From contig NC_073634.1 of the NCBI RefSeq assembly GCF_029407905.1, forward strand, positions 21,155,501-21,219,500: 64,000 nucleotides of DNA. The letters run 5' to 3'. Positions 22,530 through 33,222 of this stretch are shown here, one piece after another. The notes beneath the pieces were generated by a model, which was given only the letters and a program-made list of their open reading frames with translations, did no database searches and was not told the origin of the DNA. The DNA is from Bubalus kerabau. Its lineage: Eukaryota; Chordata; Mammalia; Artiodactyla; Bovidae. The translations under genes were made by a program, and so were the position numbers. Position 1 is the first letter of the stretch. The number at the start of each line of letters is the position of its first letter.

Positions 22530-22544
22530 AAGAACATAGTTCTC

Positions 22545-23700
22545 AAGCAGTAAGTTTAACACTTTGATCAAGGGCTTGATTTTTAGTCTCTTGTCTGAGA
22601 TGGGATTCTGGCTTATCTTTCTGTAAATTACTGATTTAATTTACCCGAAATGTTTACACAGTTAATGTATATTTCAATCTCTATTTGCTTTGATAATTAA
22701 ATGTTTCCTACCTGTAAATGCTTATATTCAAAGTATTAATTTGAATAGCTCAAATTAATGCAGTACTTTAGGTATCTTGCCTTCAAATACAATTTAAACA
22801 CAGTATTATGTTAGAAAAATTGAAACCAGTGTTCTTAGTGCTGGTTAATTCTATTTACTTAATAAACTTTGATAGTTTGCATTTAAATTATTCTTGATTT
22901 ACTGCTATTTTGATAAGGCTTTGTAATACCAAAAGCCAGATTTTAATCTTCTTTTAAATGAGGTTCGGTTTGAGGAAAAATGAACAATTAGCTTAACAAT
23001 CCCATATTCCTCAGAGCAATGCTTCCAGTTTTCAGTAACCTAGTTGATCCTTATGAGTCTCGAGGATGATATTTGACCTTCAGTAAAACTGCACCATAAT
23101 AATGATTTTTAAAACCTTACAGCTACTTTGATTGTATTTCCAAGCTATCACAGGTGACTGGAGTTACTCAATAGTCAAATGATCTCTAATCAATATTGTG
23201 AATACATTTCACTTCATATTACTCAGACTGCCTCATACACAGCTGCTATTTTGAATGACTTTCCTTCAAGTCAACCTTATTTGCCTCATTTTTCTCCAAA
23301 TACCTTTTGTTTCCTTTATTGACTGCATATCAATTTCCCTACAAAACTACCATCCACAGCTCTGAATCTTTGAGTTCAATGTTTGCTTCATGTAGCATCT
23401 GTTGACATTTGATTTACGATTTGTGCATTGAGACCTTCAAGAAATAATAAATAAGACATTCATTTCCTAGATATCCTCAGATTGCTCAATTGGTTAAAAA
23501 TGCCCTTAAAAAAAACACAGAGAATCAAAAACAAATGAGATAGCTTGAGATAATGTCTGTTCTGCCTCAGAAGCAAAAGTTACCATTTTAAAAATTACTT
23601 GTAGCCTGTAAGCATTAAATTTTTTAAAAAGTGCCTGGAATCCAGCTGCATGCTTAACTTGCTTCTGCCTTCTACACTCTTCCAGCTGAATGTTCCACTT
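22545..23700. other. Repeat-poor unassigned interval
   Basis: More than 1.1 kb without a recognisable transposon, which is unusual in this repeat-dense window. No gene, exon or splice-flanked frame is convincing. Confidence 0.4.
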
Positions 23701-23701
23701 G

Positions 23702-24284
23702 TTCAGTTCAGTTCAGTCTCTCAGTCATGTCCAACTCTTTTCAACTCCATGGACTGCAGCAACCAGGCTTCCCTGTCCATCACCAACTCCCAGAGCTTGC
23801 TGAAACTCATGTCCATCAAGTCAGTGATGCCATCCAACCGTCTCATCCTCTGTCGTCCCCTTCTCCTCCCACCTTCAATCTTTCCCAGCATCAGGGTCTT
23901 TTCCAGTGAGTCAGTTCTTTACATCAGGTGGCCAAAGTATTGGAGTTTCAGCTTCAGCATCAGTCCTTCCAATGAATATTCAGGACTGATCTCCTTTAGA
24001 ATGGACTGGTTGGATCTCCTTGCAGTTCAAGGGACTCTCAAGAGTCTTCTCCAACACCACAGTTCAAAAGCATCAATTCTTTGGCCCTCAGCTTTCTTTA
24101 TAGTGCAACTCTCACATCCATATATGACTGCTGGAAAAACCATAGCTTTGACTATATGGACCTTTGTTAGCAAAGTAATATCTCTGCTATTTAATATGCT
24201 GTCTAGGTTGGTCATAGCTTTTCTTCCAAGGAGCACGTGTCTTTTAATTTCATGGCTGCAGTCACCAGCTGCAGTGATTTTGGT
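23702..24284 (-). mobile_element. BovB LINE 3' fragment, antisense
   Basis: The plus strand begins with the 'gttcagttcagttcagtc' repeat that marks the BovB 3' end and runs back through the C-terminal coding region. A minus frame at 24027-24236 reads VIYGCESCTIKKAEG. Divergence is moderate. The plus frame at 23650-24387 (245 codons) is an antisense shadow and not a gene. Confidence 0.93.
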
Positions 24285-24469
24285 TTCATTTGTAAATATA
24301 TATTTTCTAATGGTAGCACCAAGGAAATACTATGTACTATATATGGAAAGGTCTATAGGTCTTAGCAAGGATCACAAAATTGCTTAGAAAATTAAACATT
24401 TGAAATAGTTGGTTTCTACTCATCTTAATTCTGGTTTTCAGGGCTGTGGAATTACTTCTGAATAGAGTA

Positions 24470-24684
24470 AGTGCTAAGTCATTTTAGTCATGTCTGACTC
24501 TCTGCAACCCTGTGGACTGTAGCCCACCAGCCTTTGTCCATGGGATTCTCCAGATAAGAATACTGGAGTGGATTGCCTTCCCCTCTTCCAGGGGATCTTC
24601 CCAATCCAGGCGTGGAACCCACGTCTCTTAAGTCTCCAGCATTGGCAAGCAGATTCTTTACCACTAGCGCCCCCTGGGAAGCCC
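24470..24684 (-). mobile_element. Bov-tA SINE with 13-bp TSD
   Basis: The plus strand runs from BovA body to the complement of the tRNA head ('ttaccactagcgccccctgg'). The target duplication TCTGAATAGAGTA is at 24457-24469 and 24685-24697. Confidence 0.93.
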
Positions 24685-24699
24685 TCTGAATAGAGTAGC

Positions 24700-25079
24700 T
24701 GATTCAATTTATACAGCGTAGTTTATACATAAAAGTATCTTCATGACACCCCAAATCACATGTATGAAGAAAGAAACCAAGCACTTTGGTTTCAACAAAG
24801 TTTGATCATCAAATGAAGTTCAAAGAAAGTGGAGTCAGGAGAGCTAACTCGTGACTAGTAGTTCATTTGATTAAAGAAGACTGAATAAGAAAAGTCAAGG
24901 TTGTCAATTCAACCTCCTAATTATTTGACAGAATTATTCAGAAAATAAACTTGAAGTTTGACTTTTAACTGAATTCCTATCCCAGTCAAGTTACTTGAAA
25001 ATTATATTCTGACACCTAAAAAAAATAAACATAAGGTTCTGTATTATTCAATATAAACTAACTTAAAAAAAAAAAAAGA
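24700..25079. other. Unassigned sequence
   Basis: Nothing recognised. It ends in a short A-run near 25063-25077. Confidence 0.35.
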
Positions 25080-25480
25080 GGCCAAATTTTTATTTCTGGC
25101 AAATGAGCACTCACATATCCTGAAAACTAATCATCCTCCTGGAAACAACTACAAATAATGGATTCAGGAAAAGTGTTTGCTTTTGCTTTATAAGAATACA
25201 AGAGATGTCCTCAGAGGCCAAAACCAAAATGAAAGCAGTAATCTAGAGAGTTAAGCAAACTCTAAAGCTGCTGGCTACTTTGAAGGCACCTGATAATCTC
25301 TGGTGACCTTAAGTTTCATTTTTGACAGCTGTGCAGGAGATGGGAGACAGGAAATAAACAAAGCCTGGGGCCTACCCTTGGAGTGGAGAGTGTTAGATTA
25401 GAAGAGTCCCGAATAATAAACTGTTGCATCTTTAGGGAAAAGCAGAGTAGTGTCTAGGTGTTATATGTATTCCTAGTCTG
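25080..25480 (+). mobile_element. Possible L1M 5'UTR fragment
   Basis: Sequence such as 'gcacctgataatctctggtg', 'aaacaaagcctggggcctac' and 'aaactgttgcatctttaggg' has the composition and order I associate with old mammalian L1 5' regions. This is recognition by pattern only and could be wrong. Confidence 0.3.
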
Positions 25481-25532
25481 TTAGAAGTTATAGTAGAGTG
25501 TTTCACATTTTTCTTTACTTTTCTGTTCAATT

Positions 25533-26228
25533 AATTGGCTTAAAATCCAACATTCAGAAAACTAAGATCATGGCATCTGGTCCCATCACTTCATGGCAAG
25601 TAGATAGGGAAACAATGCAAACAGAGAGAGACTTTATTTTGGGGGGCTCCAAAATCCCTGCAGATGGTGATTGCAGCCATGAAATTAAAAGATGCTCCTC
25701 CTTGGAAGAAAAGCTATGATCAACTTAGACAATATATTAAAAAGCAGAGACATTACTTTGTTAACAAAGGTCAGTCTAGTCAAAGCTATGGTATTTCCAG
25801 TAGTCATGTATGGATGTGAGAGTTGGACTATAAAGAAAGTTGATCAGTGAAGAATTGATGCTTTTGAACTGTGGTGTTGGAGAAGACTCTTGAGAGTCCC
25901 TTGGACTGCAAGGAGATCCAACCAGTCCATTCTAAAGGAGAGCAGTCCTGAATATTCATTGGAAGGACTGATGCTGAAGCTGAAACTCCAATACTTTGGC
26001 CACCAGATGCGAAGAACCAACTCACTTGAAAAGACCCTAATGCTTGGAAAGATTGAAGGTGGGAGGAGAAGGGGACGACAGAGGATGAGATGGTTGGATG
26101 GCATCACCGACCCAAAGGACATCAGTTTGAGTAAGCTCCAGAAGTTGGTGATGGACAGGGAAGCCTGGCATGCTGCAGTCCATAGGGTCGCAAAGAGTTG
26201 GACACAACTGAGTGACTGAACTGAACTG
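25533..26228 (+). mobile_element. BovB LINE, 5'-truncated C-terminal fragment
   Basis: Begins in the ORF2 region just after the RT catalytic box (SNIQKTKIMASGPITSW) and runs to the BovB 3' end ('gtgactgaactgaactg'). The frame at 25498-25719 and the frame at 25890-26219 (VPWTARRSNQSILKE, then FGHQMRRTNSLEKT, LVMDREAWHAAV) are its surviving parts. Nonsense changes, including TGA in the KKVDQ region near 25849, and a frameshift separate them. Confidence 0.93.
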
Positions 26229-26434
26229 ATCCAATAATTTGAGTTTTTTCAGAAATGTTTTATTTAGGAAAATTAATGAAAAGGACAAAGCAGCTATGTC
26301 TGCTATAATTATATTGTATCATTATTACTTCTTCAAAAGAAAACCTGCCCTTGTTAATGAATTTTCTCTTTTCAGGATATATATTTTTTCCTAATACTAA
26401 TATATATCTTATTAGTATTCCAGTAGTTTACTCT

Positions 26435-26905
26435 AGTAATTTGCTTTGTAGCAAACAATTTCAAAACTTAGTGGCTTGTAGCAACAACATTTCTCTTGCT
26501 TATAAATCTTCAATTTGGACTGAATTTTTCAGGGACAATTCATTGCTGTTCCACTTGACAGCAGTTGGCATAGCTCAATGGCTAGGTACTAAAATCATCA
26601 GAAATCTTATTCACTCAAATATCTAGCAACTGATGTCAACTGTAGTCTGGGACCTTCATTGAGGTTGACTACCCTAACACTTATAACCTCTCATGCAGCT
26701 TGGACTTCCTGACAACATGGTGGATGGGGTCTATGTGTAAGCATTCTGAGAGACAGACACACAGAGAAGCCATATTCCATTTTATGACATAGCCTCAGAA
26801 GCCAAGTCGTATCATTTATGCAACACTGCATTCATTGAGGAAATCAAAATACTCTTCCAGGTTCAAAAGGAAGGGAAAAGAAATGTACTCCATCCCATAA
26901 TGGGG
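26435..26905 (-). mobile_element. MLT1-type MaLR LTR, antisense
   Basis: Plus-strand order is the reverse complement of MLT1: 'caaaacttagtggcttgtag', 'gcttataaatcttcaatttg', 'catgcagcttggacttcctg', 'acaacatggtggatggggtc', 'gagagacagacacacagaga'. It is a solitary old endogenous-retrovirus-like LTR with no coding sequence. Confidence 0.65.
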
Positions 26906-29084
26906 GTGTGGAAAATTTCCAAGAGAGTACACAGGATCAAAAATCCTGCTAAGGCTGTTTTGAAAAAAAGTAATATGTCATATTCCTCAATCTTATTATA
27001 GGATAGTTAATTATATGTGTTCAATTCAGACCCAAAACAAAGGGAAAAAGAAGCTAAGAGAGGGAATGTTTGTTAGAAAATCATTAGCCAGAACATTTAA
27101 GTTCAACCCTTGCTTAACTGGATGCCCCTAGAAGTGGCCCCTTACCTTCCTCTTCTTAGCACTCATACTCTAGATATGTTCCAGTCAATATCTAGCTTCG
27201 GAGGCAGGTGTTGTTCCTGCTATCTTTGTTTGCTATCAGGGAGTAGTCATAAATGCTTCCTGAGTGCTTTCTGAGAGTCAAAGGGGAGTTCTTACAATGT
27301 GATGAAGAGGGTAATAGGAAAATTTCACCATTTATATTGCATTAAAACTAGCTTAGAGATTTTTTAAGACTAAGCCAAGGTCACAATAATGAATAAGAAG
27401 GGGAATAGAAAAGAAAGATATAAAATATGGGGCAAAGGATTTTCAAAAGGACTGAAACTGTGAAAGCCCAGGTAGATGACGGCTCCCTGTTTGAACAACT
27501 TTCTAAACTTTCTATTAGCAAACACACTACATAATAGCTTCACATTCCTATACTTCTGCAGTGTTCCTCCATGTCTTGCTAGCCTGGCATTCTGTGAAGC
27601 TTTCAGAAGAAACAACAAGAAAGTGATTTCAGTCATCTGGGAACATCAATATTCTTCATTCTACATGTATTCCATGTTAATTCTTTTTTAAATGGAAAAG
27701 AATTTACCCTTCTTAGAATATTTTATGGAATTCTCACAGTGGTAGAAGAAACCATAGTTATTCTTCAGGGGAGAGACCATACTAACTCTTCCACTGGCAC
27801 CTGAAATGGTACCTAAAAGGCAGAGTTACTGTAGGGAATTGTGTGGAATGAAGAGGAGTAAGCTCATACTGATGACACAGGGAACAAATATAAGAACATA
27901 TCCTGAATCATCACATAGCAACTTTAGCACTGGAGACTAAAAAAGCTAAGGCCCTAGACTTTTCTGCTTCTTACAAGTCCATCCAAGACAAGAATCTCCT
28001 ATCTACCTAGTATTTTTCCCTTTTCATTTTTCTATTTCTTAGTTGCTTATTTGTGTCAGGCAAACAGATATTCTTCCAAAGTGACAGTGAGTAGATGGAC
28101 TAGAGGAGCATGGAAATGCAAAGGATAAGCCTCAGGTTCCCCTGCTCCACTGGATACAGTTTCCCCAGCAACTCATGCCTCAATCCATGACTCTTGCTCA
28201 GCTCCGGTTCTTTTAAATTTCAGTCTCACTTATGGAAACTCTTCTTTTTATATCCTTTCTTCCCTTCTCTTTAACACAACCGTCATAATTAGACTAGTGT
28301 TGCTGTCACCAAAGATTTTTTCCAATAAAGAGCTAAAGCAATTTTCCACTGAAGTGTTTCCATCATTGCATCACAGAATGCACCTAATGAAATCAAGCAG
28401 ATCAGCTGCAAGCATAAAAAAAAAAAAAAAAAAAACACTGGGTGTAAAAAATTCCAGTAAATATTGATGCTAAATCAGATCCCATCTGAACGTATGTGTG
28501 TAAGCTTTTTAAAGCACTCAGGGAGCAGGGAAGCCCTAAAACAGAAGTGTGAATTAGGTGGAGGTTGTTTTTTTTTTTTAATTAATTGATCACAACCCCT
28601 CATGGTGGCCTCACTCCCTATCAAGCATTCAAACCTCATGCTTGGTTGCCTTGAACTGTCCACAGTGAAACTTACAAGCCAACACTTTCCCTCTCATGCA
28701 CCAAAGGACCATCTCTAAATCCTGGTCTCTGGAGCCCTACCCCTGACCTTAACAGCCTAATACACTGTTTCTTGCTGGGATGTTTGAACCTATCTATGGT
28801 TAAATGATTTCTCATCCACCCTTAAAATAAGGATTTCTAGAACTGATACTTTTATTCATTTAAGCAGACTGGAGTTTGGAACAATTAGTTAGAACACCAT
28901 GAAGCACAATTCAAATCACACTGGGCTAAAAACAGTCTGATCTCTAACTGTAAGTGAAATCCTATTCATACAGCACTATATCACAGAAGAGTAAATAAAC
29001 TAGTCTTTCCAAGCACCTTGTCCCCATTACTACTGACTCTGTACTATTGTAAATCAGGCAAAGTGTTGCTTTTTGACATATTTA
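26906..29084. other. Unassigned sequence with an (A)20 run
   Basis: About 2.2 kb in which I recognise no gene and no confident repeat, apart from the homopolymer A-run at 28416-28435 and a T-run near 28568. Open frames (27370-27636 minus, 27476-27691 plus, 28475-28663 minus) are short and unrelated to known domains. Confidence 0.4.
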
Positions 29085-29830
29085 CATCTATATTGCAATG
29101 ACTTTGGCTACTCTGCCAGCATAAAAATTTCCATTATTCTTGTATTCAGCTTGACCTGGCATTACTGCCTAGGCTAATAACCAGTCTCTCTGTGCCTATC
29201 ACTCCCCATTACACTCCAATCAACACAGCAGCCAGAGTTTTCCAAATGAAAATGCGATCATGTCAACCTCTCTGCTCAAAGCACTACAGTGGCTCCCATG
29301 TCAATCAGAGTCAAAACAAAGCTTACAAAGTTATAAAATCTAGTCTCTCCCACTCCCTACTATACCCCACCATTTGCTTTCAGGTCTTATCCTCTTTCTC
29401 ACTTCCCTCCAGATAACCTAGCTTCTTACTGTTTCTGGAACTGTCCAGACACACTCTCATCTCCAGGCTTTCGCCCTTGTTCTCTCTTCCTGACGCTCCT
29501 TTCCCCAGATATCCACATGGCTCACTTCCTTCATGGACATTTTGCTTAAATGTCATCTTCTCAGAAAAATATCCAATCATCCTACTTAAATATGCAGCTA
29601 CCTAAGCCCTCATTTTGCTCTAGTTTTTTCCATCATGCTTATTTTGTTCTATCATGCAATAGATTTGGTTTATTTAGTATGTCTATTTCTGATTTTCTTC
29701 TACTTGAAAGTAAATTTCAGGGAAGCAGAAAAATGTTTGTCAATTTTCTCCTCCAGTACCTCCAGTGCCCATAAAACAGCATAACAAATAGTTGGTATAC
29801 AACAGATTTATATATATTTAAGGAACAAAC
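29085..29830 (+). mobile_element. L2 LINE 3' end, sense
   Basis: Clear order of L2 3' landmarks: 'acacagcagccagagttttc', 'aaatgaaaatgcgatcatgt', 'ctctgctcaaagcactacag', 'tggctcccatgtcaatcaga', 'ctttcgcccttgttctctct', 'ccccagatatccacatggct', 'cttgaaagtaaatttcaggg', 'atttatatatatttaaggaa'. Frames at 29192-29416 and 29550-29774 are decayed L2 reading. Confidence 0.8.
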
Positions 29831-30296
29831 AAAAGGTTTTGGTATATTCTTTTCTCATTTCCTATCCTCCAGTTCCCTAAGAAAGGAAGCAAGCCTTATT
29901 TATGTTGCAAAATTAATGTCAGTTATATACGTGGACTTGGGTCAGTTCTATGGCTCAAAGCAAGTCTTGCTCCATCATGTGGTAAGAGATTTGAAAGTAC
30001 ATTATTTTCTCCCCTATAGCCTGTGCTCACCCAATGCAATAGAAATATATTTTATATCCTGGGCCTACCTTATGTGATTGCACCATTTCTGGGCACAGTG
30101 TCTTCTTTCTAAATGCCAGTGCAATTTATGAGTCCAGAAAAGCTCAACAGATTTGGGTCATAAGAAGTTATTTGAAAATAAGTGTGCCTGAGTGATTTAG
30201 CCCTTTACATCTTGTTCAAATATCTGCTTCATTATATACTGACGTTATGGAACTGTGACAATACAGTCACAGATGTGCAAGCAAATATGAATGTGG
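29831..30296. other. Unassigned sequence
   Basis: No gene or repeat recognised. Confidence 0.35.
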
Positions 30297-30311
30297 ATAT
30301 ATATACATATG

Positions 30312-30362
<51 letters not shown>
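30297..30362. repeat. (TA)n microsatellite
   Basis: About 65 bp of TA repeats, the longest in the window, with a few CATATG/TATG imperfections at the left edge. Confidence 0.96.
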
Positions 30363-30366
<4 letters not shown>

Positions 30367-31345
30367 GTTCTCTCAATCCTTTAGGTATCATAGTCCTGTA
30401 GTAAAATCTTTCAGTCACATTGTTAGTTGCTGGTTGGGCTTTAATTCACAAAATCAAAGAATTTTACACAGACTTGCATGAAGTGGTATTTAGGATTGTG
30501 AGTAAGGCAGGAGACCCAGAATTGGCCATTGAAATTCAGGGATTTCAAGGCAAGTCCCACCATGCATTTCTGCCTAATTACAGAAGGCACTTTTTTATTT
30601 TGCTGAGTACAGAGACCACCCTCACAGGGATCAGTCTTGGTAGTACAGAGTTTTCAAAAGCACTCCGTCTGGAAATATACATTGGCATTACCCACACATA
30701 GCAGAGCTCCAATGTGTTCTCCAGGCCATTCACACCTCACTCTATTACTTTTTCACAGGAATGGATTAAAAGGCCACAAGTCTATACCTGTGCCGACACA
30801 TTTAAAAGGATATCAAAGGGGAACTGAAAGCAGACACTGAATATATCAGATTCCTTTTAGGCATGATGCCCAACTTCACCAGAACCACTCCTTAAATTCC
30901 TTGAGACCTGCACTGGGGATCCCTTCCAGCTCAAAAAATTCTATGCTTCACTGATTCTTTCAGACCTTCAGGATATTGATATAAACTAATCTGCGTGGCT
31001 AAATTAGGTTGACGTTCCTGATACTTACACAGGGACAATTTCACGGTACAAGAAACATAGGAATATGAGGGCTAACCTTGTGGGAAAGTGCTTATTCTGT
31101 CAGGATTTTGTTAAAAACAAAACAAAACAAAAAACCAGCAGCAACTTCATTCAGGTCCCAGCAACGCAAATTTCCCCTGAGGCTGCCAAGGCCTGCACCA
31201 TCCAAAGGGCATGATCACAGGAACAGAATAAAAGATCCAAGGAAGAAACGAGGAGCACAAAAGATAGTAGGAACATGCCAAGCAAGAGAAAATAAAGGGT
31301 GATGTTCTGCCACTCCATGGATATCAGTATAATCTACTTCAATTG
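30363..31345. other. Unassigned sequence
   Basis: Mostly unrecognised. The block near 30886-30960 ('gatcccttccagctcaaaaa', 'ttctatgcttcactg') resembles the end of a common ancient mammalian repeat but cannot be named safely. The 93-codon frame at 30420-30701 shows no domain. Confidence 0.35.
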
Positions 31346-31550
31346 CTTTATCTCCCTAGTGGCTAAAATGGTAAAGAATCCACCCACAATGTGGGAGGCC
31401 TGGTTTTGATCCCTGGGTTAGGAAGATCTGGAGGAGGTCATGGCAACCCACTCCAGTATTCTTGCCTGGAAAATTCCCATAGACAAAGGAACCTGGCGGG
31501 CTACAATCCATGGCATTGTAAAAAGTTGGACACAACTGAGTGACTAAGCA
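31346..31550 (+). mobile_element. Bov-tA SINE
   Basis: tRNA-derived head ('ctccctagtggctaaaatgg') and BovA body ('ggcaacccactccagtattc'), ending 'gtgactaagcac'. No clear TSD. Confidence 0.9.
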
Positions 31551-31565
31551 CGGTTAAGCTAAAAG

Positions 31566-31690
31566 TCAGTGTGGTCCAGTGGAGGAAGTATTAGAAGTCA
31601 GAAAACCTATAAGATGTAAACAATTAGCTCATGCAAGTGTCTTAATTTCTCTGACATTTATTCTCCTTGACTGTGAAATCAAAACATTTG
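31566..31690 (+). mobile_element. MIR SINE (first of two adjacent copies)
   Basis: Landmarks: 'gtgtggtccagtggaggaag', 'agtgtcttaatttctctgac', 'ccttgactgtgaaatcaaaa'. This is the MIR 5' flank, core and 'ctgtaaaat' region. Confidence 0.55.
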
Positions 31691-31702
31691 CTTCTGAAGA
31701 GT

Positions 31703-31895
31703 TAAATGGGGTTTACACATCAGAAGTACCTGGGTTTGAACTATGCCAGTTGTGTCTAATGTGTGTATGATTTGGGGCAAATTGTTTTTCCCTCTAAGTC
31801 TCAGTTTCTTCATCTGCCAGTAGGGAATAAATAACATCTAACTCAAAGTGGAATTATTTGGCTGGAATAAAAAGAATATATAAAGGTATTTGTCA
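31703..31895 (+). mobile_element. MIR SINE (second of two adjacent copies)
   Basis: Landmarks: 'tacctgggtttgaactatgc', 'gatttggggcaaattgtttt', 'ctaagtctcagtttcttcat', then 'aataaataacatctaactca'. It is better preserved than the copy just before it and in the same orientation. Confidence 0.75.
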
Positions 31896-32091
31896 CCTAC
31901 TGATTATTAATTTTTTTTTAAAAAACAAATCTTAAACAATTTTGGGGAGGGGCCAGAAAGAAACTAAAATTACATTAAGATATAAGAAAACTCTGAAATT
32001 CTATTTTTCTTTTACTTTATTGTTGCATGTGATGTGATGCTATTAATCCATGCTAAATCGTACATATGTAGCAGGTGATTTTACATGTATG

Positions 32092-32102
32092 AGAAATCTT
32101 CC
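32092..32102. repeat. TSD (left) of the SMIM20 retrocopy
   Basis: AGAAATCTTCC, matched by AGAAACCTTCC at 33212-33222 with one mismatch; it sits immediately beside the T-run that represents the poly(A) tail. Confidence 0.7.
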
Positions 32103-33211
32103 TTTTTTTTAAGTAAGATAAATCATTTTAATATATACATTTTCACTTTGGTCAATTCAACAATGATTTCTAATAGGCATGCATATCCATTTAGTTTGCT
32201 TCAAATTTATTTATTTCTCAACATGCAGCAACCTTCCTTATGAGATAGTTGAGTTGAACTATTTATTCTTAAAGAGTAAAAATGTACCTTGTTCTCAAAG
32301 AGTTTTATCAACTTTAACATTTTCAATGAGCCTTATGAGGCTGCTCAATATGGTAGTTTTCCCCTGAAATTTCCTATTTGGAGGATGGCAAAACAGTCTA
32401 GGATCTTCCCCAGTCTACTGGTCGCTTGTATTCATATCACAGCTTGGCTGACTAAGAGGTAGAAACTTAATAATATGTAGATAGTATTCAAGCCCAGCTG
32501 AGTGAGACAGCTTCATTTTTAGAAAGGAAACCAAATCATGAAAACCCTCCTAATAGTATGATTTGTTCCAGGGTTCTTTTAAGAAGGGACGTAATCCTCA
32601 TTCACAGGACTCTTTATGGCCTTCTAGAGTTTTCCGCTCCAGCCAGTGTTCTCTAGCCAGGTGACTTATTGCACTTGCTGCAGAATTGAAGGCATTAAGT
32701 CTCTGTCTACTTTCATAATTAGAGGTGGTGTTAGTCTTCTCATTTCTGGCCAAATGGATCAGACCACACTTTCAACCCTGGTGGCTGTACGTCTTGTTGA
32801 ACAATACCAGCTCAATTTATGGCTTGTTCCTTCTTTTTCTAGTGCTCCCACCTTCCTGCTGTGTGACCCAGTCTGGATGTGTGTGCGACGGGAGGGAGTG
32901 TGAGCCAGTGGCTGAGGGCACCAAGGGGCCACTGGAAGCACGGGCTCCTCCCAATGCTAGGAACACCTCTGTTTCTCACCAGGGTGTGTGATGGAATCCG
33001 GGCAGCTTTGTAAATCTGTACTCTTTCAGCTGCAATAAGGGCCGGGAGTAGATGGGGTAGAAGGCGATGCCGTCATCAGGAAGATGAAGCCGCCGAAAAG
33101 GAGAGCAGTGCGCAGGTTTCGGGAATTGGCTCCAGCCGGGCTACCCGGTTTCTCCTAGTGCCTGGGACTCTCCAAACCCGGCTCCCGCCGGCTGGGCCAT
33201 GACCCGGCTCC
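32103..33211 (-). pseudogene. SMIM20 (MITRAC7) processed pseudogene with an extra ~180-bp segment
   Basis: The parent encodes a ~67-residue mitochondrial inner-membrane protein used in cytochrome c oxidase assembly. On the minus strand, 33128-33021 encodes a decayed N-terminal part (SRNLRTALLFGGF, a 2-nt insertion, then FYPIYSRPLL). 32847-32740 encodes the C-terminal part (KKEQAIN*AGIVQQDVQPP, then GLKVWSDPFGQK) and the normal stop at 32740-32742. The start ATG is lost, and Arg has become a stop within the C-terminal part. Between the two parts, at about 32839-33018, lie ~180 bp absent from the SMIM20 coding sequence as I know it. The remainder to 32103 is the 3'UTR: an ATTAAA lies ~20 nt before an 8-nt poly(A) (T-run at 32103-32110). 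An 11-bp TSD with one mismatch flanks the copy. The GC-rich pocket at 33.0-33.2 kb is explained by the parent's 5' end. The identification rests on remembered protein sequence. Confidence 0.85.
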
Positions 33212-33222
33212 AGAAACCTTCC

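Noticed and set aside
23650..24387. 245-codon open frame on the plus strand
   Set aside because: It is the antisense shadow of a BovB 3' fragment. The peptide (for example RWPKYWSFSFSISPSNEY) recurs wherever BovB lies antisense (16.1, 35.4 and 53.0 kb), so it is repeat-derived and not a gene.
32646..32991. Overlapping 85- and 88-codon plus-strand frames in a GC-richer pocket, considered as a small gene or CpG-island exon
   Set aside because: The pocket is explained by the minus-strand SMIM20 retrocopy, which accounts for the GC content and conserved codons.
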